From: Clostridium sp. CAG:492 | GTDB lineage: Bacteria; Bacillota; Clostridia; TANB77; CAG-508 | Direction: 5' to 3' | DNA length: 6,098 nucleotides | Assembly (NCBI GenBank): GCA_000434335.1 | Contig: FR878297.1 | Location: forward strand, 590-6,687 | Shown here: positions 1 through 6,098 of the stretch, one piece after another | Layout: every line of letters begins with the position of its first letter | How positions within the stretch are numbered: position 1 is the stretch's first letter | Program-made: the position numbers and the translations under genes | Notes under the pieces: model-generated | The model's input: the letters and a program-made list of their open reading frames with translations, nothing else | Database searches by the model: none | What the model was told of the DNA's origin: nothing

Positions 1-746
1 ACAATAATGATACTAATACTACAACAGAAAATAATGATGTCAAAGCTGATGAAAATAAAAAGGAAGAAGATAAAAAATCAGAAACAACATCAAAGACATA
101 CTATGTAAAAGGAACTTCTGTAAATGCAAGAAGTGAAGCAAATAAATCATCAAGTGTAGTTAAAAAGTTTGACACTAATGATAAAGTAACTGTAACAGGT
201 GAAGATGGTGATTGGTATATAGTTGATATTAATGGAAAAAAAGCATATATTCAAAAATCATTGCTTTCATCAAAAAAAGTTGAAACAACATCAAGAAGTT
301 CAAATAGTTTAACTGAAAACAATGAGGAAAATAATGTTGAAGTACAAAAAGAAAAAAATACAACAGAAACTAATAAATCTGCAGATGCAATTGTAGCATA
401 TGCAAAAACATTTCAAGGTTATCCATATGTTTATGGATCAAATGGACCAAGTTCATTTGACTGTTCAGGATTTGTCCAATATGTATATAAACATTTTGGA
501 TATTCATTAAGTCGTTCTTCAAAAACACAAGCTAATGATGGTGTAGCAGTAAGTAAAAGTAATTTACAACCAGGAGATATTTTAATATTTAAAAATACTG
601 CTAAAACAGAAATTGGTCATGTTGGAATATATATAGGAAATGGGCAATTTATTCATGCATCAAATCCAAAAACAGGTGTAACAATTTCTTCATTATCATC
701 AGCTTCATATCAACAAAGATATGTAACAGCTAGAAGAATTTTATAA
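1..746 (+). CDS. SH3b-NlpC/P60 peptidoglycan endopeptidase, 5'-truncated
   Basis: This is the 3' end of a cell-wall hydrolase gene; the reading frame is open from the window edge (first full codon at 3), giving 247 visible residues. Residues 1-31 are an Asn/Thr/Glu/Lys-rich linker. Residues 32-89 form a bacterial SH3b domain, with the typical V-N-A-R-S-E start, a G-D-W-Y core and an A-Y-I-Q-K-S-L end. A second polar linker (90-126) leads to an NlpC/P60 domain (127-247). The catalytic Cys is C154 in FDCSGF, followed by H206 in GHVGIYIG and H218 in FIHAS, the usual Cys-His-His triad. Family members cleave peptide bonds in peptidoglycan stem peptides (commonly gamma-D-Glu to diamino acid), and SH3b domains bind the wall. 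Export is inferred, since the signal peptide would lie outside the window. A TTG at 261 is inside the SH3b domain and is not a credible start. comEC follows after 25 nt. The exact cleavage specificity cannot be read from the sequence. Confidence 0.93.
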   Translation, partial: NNDTNTTTENNDVKADENKKEEDKKSETTSKTYYVKGTSVNARSEANKSSSVVKKFDTNDKVTVTGEDGDWYIVDINGKKAYIQKSLLSSKKVETTSRSSNSLTENNEENNVEVQKEKNTTETNKSADAIVAYAKTFQGYPYVYGSNGPSSFDCSGFVQYVYKHFGYSLSRSSKTQANDGVAVSKSNLQPGDILIFKNTAKTEIGHVGIYIGNGQFIHASNPKTGVTISSLSSASYQQRYVTARRIL

Positions 747-760
747 TAGGGGTTTGTAGT

Positions 761-766
761 AAGGAG
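761..766 (+). promoter_or_regulatory. Ribosome binding site supporting the TTG start of comEC
   Basis: AAGGAG lies 5 nt before the TTG at 772. An in-frame TAA at 760-762 excludes any earlier start. The next in-frame ATG (883) would remove the first membrane segment, so this site decides the TTG start. Confidence 0.8.
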
Positions 767-771
767 TATTT

Positions 772-3105
772 TTGAAAAGGAAAATTGTTATAATTACTAT
801 AAGTTATATATGTGGTTTAATATGGGGGTTATATTTTTATAATATAATCTCCATCTTTCTATTTACAATATTAAATATATATATGATTATACGAAGTAAA
901 AATAAGCCGGTAAGTGCATGCCTGATTGTAGTTTTATGTGCATGTATGTATATGCATATAACTTCTAATAGATATAATAAATATACGAATATAGATGATA
1001 TAAAAATTGAAGGTATAATATTAAATAAATATGAAGAATCAGATTACAATACAGAATATATTATGAAAATAACTAATCCACAAAAATTCAAAAACATAAA
1101 GATTATTCTTAAAACAAAGAAAAATAATAATATTCAATATGCAGATAAAGTAAGGGCAGTGGGAAAATTTGAAATAGCAGATTATAAAAGAAATTACAAA
1201 GGATATAATTACAATGAATATTTAAGAACAAAAAAGATATTTGGAACTGTGACTGCTAATAATGATAGCATAAAAGTAATATGTAATGGCGAAATGTCAA
1301 AATATAATATTTTAGTAAATAAATTATATGAGAATTTGAAACAAAAACTGTATAAAATAATGCCTGAAGATTCGGCAGACATATGTAGTGCTTTGATATT
1401 AGGTGATAAATCAAATATAAGTGAAAAAATTATAGATAGTTTTTCTATATGCAATTTATCACATATACTTGCAATATCGGGAATGCATATGACATACATT
1501 ATTTTATTTTTTTCATATATGATATTAGGATGTAAAAAATCTGAGAAAAATATTATTTTAATTATAATTGTAACTGTATTTTGCAATTTAGTTGGAAATA
1601 GCGAATCAATTGTAAGAGCAACAATAATGACTGTATTATATATTTTTGCAGAATTATTAAATAGAAAATCTGATAGTTTAACTAATTTAAGCTTGGCAAG
1701 TTTAGTAATATTAATAATAAACCCATATTCTATATTAAATTTAAGTTTTTTGCTCTCATCAGGAGGAACATTGGGAATATTACTGTTTTATAATATAATC
1801 GTAAAAATGCTTAATTATATCAAAATATTAAATAAAAATAAGCTAACAAAATATATAAAACAGTCAATATCATTAAGCATATCAGCAAATATAATAATTC
1901 TTCCAATAATTATTATATATTATCATAAATTCTCGTACATCTTTATAATATCAAATATATTGGCAAGTTTATTATTGTCGTGTATAATGCCATTAATTTT
2001 TATAAGTATTTTTGTTTCTTTTTTCTCAATAAATTTGGCTAAAAAAATATCAATACTATTAAATTTTCTTCTAAAATGTTTGATTGGAATGGTGAGTATA
2101 TTATCTAAATTAAAATTTACAAGTATAATTATATGTACGCCATATTTATTTTCTGTAATCGTGTATTATGTAATAGTAATAATTCAATTTATAAAATTTA
2201 ATTCAAAACAATCTAAAAAATTATTTCTAAAAAAGTTATCCAAAAAGTTACTTATAATATACATATTAATTTGCCTTATAACAAATATAGCTAGATTAAT
2301 AGACGAAAATATGTATATACACTTTGTAGATGTGGGCCAGGGGGATTGCACATTTATACAAACAAGAAATAATAAGAAAATTCTTATAGATGGTGGAGGA
2401 AATGAAATAGGAGAGGATTATGTGGGTGAAAATATATTATTACCATATTTGTTAAATAGAAGGTCAAAAGTAATTGATTGCATATTTATTTCTCACTTTG
2501 ATTCAGATCATTGTCAAGGATTACTATATGTTATGCAAAATATCAAGGTAAAAAATGTAATTATAAGTAAACAATTTGAATATAACGAGAACTATAAAAA
2601 ATTCTTAAAAATTGCAAAACAGGAAAAAATAAATATAAAAATAGCAAACAAAGGAGAAAAAATATATATAGAAAAAAATTTATATTTCGAAGTATTATGG
2701 CCAGATGCTTTAGAACCAATATCAGATAACAAAATAAACAACAACTCATTGGTATGTAAAATGGTTTATAAGAAATTTTCAATACTGTTTACAGGAGATA
2801 TTGAAAAAATTGCTGAAGAAAAAATAATAGAAACATATAAAAATGAAACAAATAAATTAAAAGCGACAATTATAAAAATACCACATCATGGTTCAAAAAC
2901 ATCATCAACCATGAATTTTATAGAAAAAGTAAAACCACAAGAGGCATTAATAGGAGTCGGAAAGAAGAACAAATTTGGCCATCCAGCAATTACAACAATT
3001 CAAACATTACAAAATCAAAATATAAAAATATATAGAACAGATGAAATGGGGGAAATAACAATAAAAACAAATGGTAAAAAATATAAAGTGACAAAATTAT
3101 TATAA
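772..3105 (+). CDS. comEC: ComEC/Rec2 competence protein, DNA uptake channel
   Basis: This 777-residue membrane protein is about the length of Bacillus subtilis ComEC. In natural transformation ComEC carries single-stranded DNA across the cytoplasmic membrane. Hydrophobic segments lie near residues 5-40 and 46-63. They are followed by a soluble N-terminal region (about 70-170, DUF4131/OB-like). The polytopic Competence domain covers roughly 200-510 and includes the family signature HILAISGMHM (231-240), VRAT (281-284) and LSSGGTLGILLF (328-339). The metallo-beta-lactamase-like domain (about 512-777) shows FVDVGQGD (518-525), ILIDGGG (537-543), SHFDSDH (574-580), FTGD (673-676), PHHGS (704-708) and GHP (736-738). 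These motifs are intact, so metal binding and nuclease activity are plausible; nuclease function is known or proposed for the family and was not tested here. The Asp at 577, in place of the second His of HxHxDH, is usual in Firmicutes ComEC. No frameshift is seen. It probably shares a transcript with the upstream hydrolase gene; no other com gene is in the window. Confidence 0.96.
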   Translation: MKRKIVIITISYICGLIWGLYFYNIISIFLFTILNIYMIIRSKNKPVSACLIVVLCACMYMHITSNRYNKYTNIDDIKIEGIILNKYEESDYNTEYIMKITNPQKFKNIKIILKTKKNNNIQYADKVRAVGKFEIADYKRNYKGYNYNEYLRTKKIFGTVTANNDSIKVICNGEMSKYNILVNKLYENLKQKLYKIMPEDSADICSALILGDKSNISEKIIDSFSICNLSHILAISGMHMTYIILFFSYMILGCKKSEKNIILIIIVTVFCNLVGNSESIVRATIMTVLYIFAELLNRKSDSLTNLSLASLVILIINPYSILNLSFLLSSGGTLGILLFYNIIVKMLNYIKILNKNKLTKYIKQSISLSISANIIILPIIIIYYHKFSYIFIISNILASLLLSCIMPLIFISIFVSFFSINLAKKISILLNFLLKCLIGMVSILSKLKFTSIIICTPYLFSVIVYYVIVIIQFIKFNSKQSKKLFLKKLSKKLLIIYILICLITNIARLIDENMYIHFVDVGQGDCTFIQTRNNKKILIDGGGNEIGEDYVGENILLPYLLNRRSKVIDCIFISHFDSDHCQGLLYVMQNIKVKNVIISKQFEYNENYKKFLKIAKQEKINIKIANKGEKIYIEKNLYFEVLWPDALEPISDNKINNNSLVCKMVYKKFSILFTGDIEKIAEEKIIETYKNETNKLKATIIKIPHHGSKTSSTMNFIEKVKPQEALIGVGKKNKFGHPAITTIQTLQNQNIKIYRTDEMGEITIKTNGKKYKVTKLL

Positions 3106-3126
3106 GCTTTTTAAAATAGGTATTTC

Positions 3127-3133
3127 AGGGAGG
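3127..3133 (+). promoter_or_regulatory. Strong Shine-Dalgarno with unusually long spacing to TTG 3148
   Basis: AGGGAGG, continued by ATAATCC, resembles the extended complement of the 16S rRNA 3' end (GGAGGTGATCC) with one extra base. The only start codon just downstream in any usable frame is TTG at 3148, 14 nt after GGAGG, which is longer than the usual 5-10 nt. The site therefore supports the long form of the next gene, but not decisively. Confidence 0.55.
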
Positions 3134-3147
3134 ATAATCCAAAAAAA

Positions 3148-3789
3148 TTGAATAAAATTTTTCACCTTACAAATAATAATAAAAATATTATAAAAAGAGA
3201 GTTGATGAAAATGAATAAAAGAAGCATAATAATAACATGTATAATTTTAACAGTTATAATAATAGGAACATTAATTTTTTATATAGAGCGAATTCATGAA
3301 CCAAAGTTAACAGAAGAAAATATTGTAAATAATACAATAAACAAAGTAGAAATTGTAAATGAAAGTACTATATCCACAAATGTTGAAGAAGAAGTTGTAC
3401 TTCCAAATACAACACTAATAATGGAACAAACATTTTCAAAATGTGGACATACAGAAAAAGAGCAATACAAAGTTCCAGTTGCTATAGTAAATATGACAAA
3501 AGAAGAAGTCGAAAACTATTATACAGATTGGAATGTTACAAGGTTTTCCAAAAAAGAAATAATTATATCTAAGGAAGTGGATGGTATATGTTCTGAACAT
3601 TATATTGTAAAGGAGAATAATGGTAATATATCAATTTATAACATAGATGAAAATAACGCTGAGCATTTCGTAAAAAATACAGAAATACTAACGAAATATC
3701 TGCCAGAAGAGGATCAAGAAAACTTAAAAAATGGGATTAAAATAATTGGAAAAAAAGATTTAAGTATCTTCTTAGAAGATTTTGAATAA
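3148..3789 (+). CDS. Membrane-anchored protein with BofC-like C-terminal domain
   Basis: This 213-residue protein has one transmembrane anchor (about 27-45, after the basic stretch K21-R25), so the rest is probably outside the membrane. A polar Glu/Asn/Thr linker follows (about 50-85), then a conserved domain with KCGH (98-101), KVP (108-110), a YYTDW stretch (124-128), CSEHYIVKENNG (148-159) and a C-terminal LPEEDQ...LEDFE tail. That pattern matches the BofC C-terminal domain found in many Clostridia. In Bacillus subtilis BofC is a forespore protein that restrains the SpoIVB protease; the role of stand-alone clostridial homologues is unknown to me, so no function is assigned. The start is uncertain. 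TTG 3148 has the strong but distant ribosome binding site, whereas ATG 3205 or 3211 would give a more normal short N-terminus before the anchor, with a weak AGAGAG 9 nt before 3211. It lies 42 nt after comEC and ends at a terminator. Confidence 0.8.
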   Translation: MNKIFHLTNNNKNIIKRELMKMNKRSIIITCIILTVIIIGTLIFYIERIHEPKLTEENIVNNTINKVEIVNESTISTNVEEEVVLPNTTLIMEQTFSKCGHTEKEQYKVPVAIVNMTKEEVENYYTDWNVTRFSKKEIIISKEVDGICSEHYIVKENNGNISIYNIDENNAEHFVKNTEILTKYLPEEDQENLKNGIKIIGKKDLSIFLEDFE

Positions 3790-3791
3790 AA

Positions 3792-3816
3792 AAGGCGAAA
3801 CATTAAGTTTCGCCTT
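3792..3816. terminator. Hairpin terminator between convergent genes
   Basis: AAGGCGAAAC (3792-3801) and GTTTCGCCTT (3807-3816) form a perfect 10-bp stem around a 5-nt loop (ATTAA). Read on the minus strand, the stem runs into a T-tract made from its own last bases plus 3791-3788, a good intrinsic terminator for the clpC-pgsA transcript. On the plus strand a T-run occurs only at 3827-3832, about 10 nt past the stem, so termination of the comEC-side transcript is likely weaker. Confidence 0.85.
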
Positions 3817-3822
3817 AGAGTC

Positions 3823-4392
3823 TTACTTTTTTAAATTCTTTAAATTTTCGAAATATCCTTTTGCATAAAATGAATTAAAGTACATAATTAATGAGAATAT
3901 AGTCATTGCTAATCCTAAATAATAAATATATGTATCAAATCTATATGGTATATTAAAGTAAGCAATTATAAAAGAAGAAACAATTGCAATGTAAAATAAA
4001 ACAGTTGTAAGTTTTCCATACCATTTACTAGATACAACTAAATCTTTACCATAAAGGAAAGAGGCTCCTGCTATCATCATAAACTCTTTTATAAAAATTA
4101 TGAACAATATCCATATAGGAATAATTGGTTCACCAGAAGATGTTGTTTTTAAAGATAAAGTTATTAAAATTGATAATTGAGTTGCTTTATCTGCTAATGG
4201 GTCTATTAGTTTTCCAAAATCTGTTATAAAATTAAACTTTCTTGCTATAAAACCATCTAATACATCAGTTAAACCTGATATAGTAAGAAGTATGAAAGCT
4301 ATTAAATATTTGTTACACACAAGTGAAACTATAATAAATGGTATTAAAACAAACCTTGATAAAGTGAGTATATTTGGTATATTTTTCTTCAT
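3823..4392 (-). CDS. pgsA: CDP-alcohol phosphatidyltransferase, PgsA-like
   Basis: This 189-residue integral membrane enzyme carries the complete CDP-alcohol phosphotransferase signature D-x2-D-G-x2-A-R-x8-G-x3-D-x3-D: D43, D46, G47, A50, R51, G60, D64 and D68, the metal-binding and catalytic residues of the family. Hydrophobic segments lie near 10-26, 29-41, 70-81, 90-114, 128-146 and 155-173. The N-terminus (NIPNILTLSRF) and length fit PgsA, which makes phosphatidylglycerophosphate from CDP-diacylglycerol and glycerol-3-phosphate, the step towards phosphatidylglycerol. The second conserved region differs: canonical PgsA has REF...TGLR and a GKIKT-type motif, while here it reads KEFMMIAGASF (102-112) and SKWYGKLTTVLF (122-133). 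The protein could therefore be a divergent PgsA or a related enzyme such as a CAP-type cardiolipin synthase. The ATG at 4392 has GGAGG 5 nt upstream. It lies 23 nt after clpC on the same strand, so the two are probably co-transcribed. Confidence 0.88.
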   Translation of the reverse strand: MKKNIPNILTLSRFVLIPFIIVSLVCNKYLIAFILLTISGLTDVLDGFIARKFNFITDFGKLIDPLADKATQLSILITLSLKTTSSGEPIIPIWILFIIFIKEFMMIAGASFLYGKDLVVSSKWYGKLTTVLFYIAIVSSFIIAYFNIPYRFDTYIYYLGLAMTIFSLIMYFNSFYAKGYFENLKNLKK

Positions 4393-4397
4393 AATAA

Positions 4398-4402
4398 CCT
4401 CC
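4398..4402 (-). promoter_or_regulatory. Ribosome binding site of the pgsA-like gene
   Basis: GGAGG on the minus strand stands 5 nt before the ATG at 4392, inside the 23-nt gap after clpC. It fixes the start and supports independent translation from a shared transcript. Confidence 0.8.
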
Positions 4403-4415
4403 GTTTTTTTTTATA

Positions 4416-6098
4416 TTATTCTACTACAAAAGATAATTCGTTATTTATACAATCTATATTAACTGTTTGACCGTTTTTTAAGTTCGATTTTAAAATTAAA
4501 TCTGATAATTCGTCTTCAACATATCTTTGTATAGCTCTTCTTAAAGGACGAGCACCATATTTTAAATCTGTGCCTTTTTCTAATAAGAAATTCTTAGCTG
4601 AATCAGATATGTTCATTATAATATCCTTATCTTGTAATGCTTTATTTGTATTTTGTAACATTAAATCAACAATTTGAAGTAATTCTGTATTAGTTAATGC
4701 TTTAAATGAAACAATTTCGTCAATTCTATTTAAAAATTCTGGTCTAAATGTTTCTTTTAAACTATCTAAAACTTTATTGTTTATTGCAGTTTCATTATTA
4801 TTAAATCCTATTGAATTAGTATTTAAATTTGAACCAACATTTGAAGTCATAATGATAATTGTATTTTCAAAGCTTACAGTGTTTCCTTGGCTATCAGTTA
4901 ATCTTCCATCATCTAAAACTTGTAATAATAAATTAAATACATCTGGATGAGCTTTTTCTATTTCATCAAATAAAACTATTGAATAAGGTTTTCTTTTAAC
5001 TTTTTCAGTTAATTGACCGGCATCATCATATCCAACATATCCAGGAGGTGATCCAATAAGTTTAGCTGTTGAATGACTTTCCATATATTCAGACATGTCT
5101 ACACGAATTATTGAATTTTCGTCACCAAACATTTCATAAGCAAGTGATTTTGCAAGTTCTGTTTTACCAACACCAGTTGGTCCAACAAATATGAAAGAGG
5201 GTGGACGTTTAGTAGTTTTTAATCCAGCTCTATTACGTCTAATAGCTCTAGAAACAGATTTTACTGCTTCATCTTGACCAATAACTCTTTTATGAAGATT
5301 TTGCTCTAAATTTAATAATTTTTGTGTTTCTTCTTCAGTTATTTTCTTTACAGGAATTTTTGTCCAACGTTCAATTACATTTGCAATATCTTGCGTTGTT
5401 AAAGAAACAACTTTCATACTTTTATTTAAAGCATCAATTTGCTCTTGAAGTTTGCATTCACGCATTTTTAATTCAGCTGCTTTTTGATAATCTTCTGTAG
5501 AGTCAGCTTGAGCAGCCTCAGCCTTTTCAGCTTGAACATCTTGAAGTTCATTTTTTAGTACTTCCAATTCATATAAATCTTTATTGTTTAAATTTATTTC
5601 AGAGCAAGCTTCATCTAATACATCAATAGCTTTATCTGGTAAAAATCTATCATGTATATATTTTTCAGACATGATAACAGCCTGTTTTATAACATCTGTA
5701 GATATTTTTACTTTGTGGAAGTCTTCATAATATTTTTTTATACCATCAAGTATATTTACAGAGTCTGTAACAGATGGCTCTTCAACTAAAACTTGTTGAA
5801 ATCTTCTTTCTAAGGCACTATCTTTTTCAATATATTTTCTATATTCTTTTAAAGTTGTTGTTCCAATTAATTGAATTTCACCATTAGAAAGTGATGGTTT
5901 TAAAATATCTGCTGCATTCATAGAGCGTTCTGCATCACCAGCACCAATAATATTGTGAATTTCATCAATTACTAAAATAATGTTTCCACAGCTTTTACAT
6001 TCATCAATTATAGATTTCATTCTTGCTTCAAACTGTCCCCTAAATTGAGTACCAGCAATAACAGCAGTCATATCCAATAAATAAACTTCTTTATTTAG
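4416..6098 (-). CDS. clpC: ClpC-type AAA+ unfoldase, N-terminus outside the window
   Basis: The frame stays open to the window edge, giving 560 visible residues; about 250 are missing, including the Clp N-domain and the D1 Walker A. A TTG at 6077 is not the start, because the preceding codons (LNKEVYLLD) still match the family. Numbering from codon 6098-6096: D1 pore loop AGTQFRGQFE (15-24), D1 Walker B IILVIDE (40-46), D1 arginine finger region ALERRF (95-100), then a short coiled middle domain (about 175-225) with a UVR-like stretch, as in ClpC rather than the long ClpB propeller. D2 has Walker A GPTGVGKT (306-313), pore loop GYVGY (353-357), Walker B IVLFDE (374-379), TSNVG sensor 1 (418-422), EFLNRID (454-460) and sensor 2 GARPLRR (515-521). 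An IGF tripeptide (430-432) sits where ClpP-binding loops occur. ClpC unfolds proteins and feeds them to ClpP, with adaptors such as MecA or McsB. CtsR, McsA and McsB genes are not visible. Confidence 0.95.
   Translation of the reverse strand, partial: LNKEVYLLDMTAVIAGTQFRGQFEARMKSIIDECKSCGNIILVIDEIHNIIGAGDAERSMNAADILKPSLSNGEIQLIGTTTLKEYRKYIEKDSALERRFQQVLVEEPSVTDSVNILDGIKKYYEDFHKVKISTDVIKQAVIMSEKYIHDRFLPDKAIDVLDEACSEINLNNKDLYELEVLKNELQDVQAEKAEAAQADSTEDYQKAAELKMRECKLQEQIDALNKSMKVVSLTTQDIANVIERWTKIPVKKITEEETQKLLNLEQNLHKRVIGQDEAVKSVSRAIRRNRAGLKTTKRPPSFIFVGPTGVGKTELAKSLAYEMFGDENSIIRVDMSEYMESHSTAKLIGSPPGYVGYDDAGQLTEKVKRKPYSIVLFDEIEKAHPDVFNLLLQVLDDGRLTDSQGNTVSFENTIIIMTSNVGSNLNTNSIGFNNNETAINNKVLDSLKETFRPEFLNRIDEIVSFKALTNTELLQIVDLMLQNTNKALQDKDIIMNISDSAKNFLLEKGTDLKYGARPLRRAIQRYVEDELSDLILKSNLKNGQTVNIDCINNELSFVVE

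Noticed and set aside
261..746. Separate small gene starting at TTG 261
   Set aside because: The same frame is open upstream and encodes most of an SH3b domain, so 261 is internal to a larger gene.
1209..1586. Open frame of 125 codons on the minus strand
   Set aside because: It lies wholly within comEC, opposite the conserved HILAISGMHM region, and shows no recognisable domain; it is a shadow of an A+T-rich coding region.
2491..2514. Apparent loss of a catalytic His in the ComEC HxHxDH motif (SHFDSDH)
   Set aside because: H-x-D-x-D-H is the usual form in Firmicutes ComEC, so it is not a sign of inactivation.
2561..2782. Open frame of 73 codons on the minus strand
   Set aside because: It lies inside the ComEC metallo-beta-lactamase region, and its hydrophobic Phe/Leu-rich sequence is just the complement of Lys-rich codons.
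3148..3192. Possible promoter before the BofC-like gene (TTGAAT or TTCACC with TATTAT)
   Set aside because: Spacings of 19-20 nt or more are poor, and such hexamers arise by chance in DNA this A+T-rich; the short gap to comEC favours one operon.
4404..4412. Run of nine T between clpC and pgsA as a terminator
   Set aside because: No stem precedes it on either strand; on the minus strand it is an A-run ahead of the pgsA ribosome binding site.

Overview
The window is very A+T-rich and codes on both strands. Start codons include TTG preceded by strong GGAGG-type ribosome binding sites. The gene families are ComEC, a protein with a BofC-type C-terminal domain, an SH3b-NlpC/P60 cell-wall hydrolase and ClpC. 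Together these point to a low-GC Gram-positive bacterium, most likely a member of the Clostridia or a related Firmicutes lineage. The genus cannot be named from this sequence. The Trp codons seen are TGG and every gene end visible here is TAA, so nothing suggests a variant genetic code.

Plus-strand block (1-3789): the 3' part of a secreted or surface peptidoglycan hydrolase gene (SH3b plus NlpC/P60) is followed after 25 nt by a full-length comEC, which encodes the DNA-uptake channel and metallo-beta-lactamase-fold protein. After a further 42 nt comes a small membrane-anchored protein with a BofC-like C-terminal domain. The short gaps and lack of internal terminators suggest one transcript.

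Minus-strand block (6098-3823): the 3' two-thirds of a ClpC-type AAA+ unfoldase gene is followed after 23 nt by a CDP-alcohol phosphatidyltransferase gene of the PgsA type, probably co-transcribed. The two blocks converge on a perfect 10-bp hairpin at 3792-3816 that looks like a shared terminator. Its U-tract lies on the minus-strand side.

The genes are mostly housekeeping or cell-envelope functions: wall hydrolysis, DNA import, an envelope protein of unknown role, phospholipid synthesis and protein quality control. No mobile element, CRISPR array, RNA gene or clearly novel system is visible. Points worth a second look are the ambiguous start of the BofC-like gene, the departure of the PgsA-like protein from the canonical PgsA motif, the altered D1 pore loop and CxxC pair in ClpC, and the clpC-pgsA gene order.
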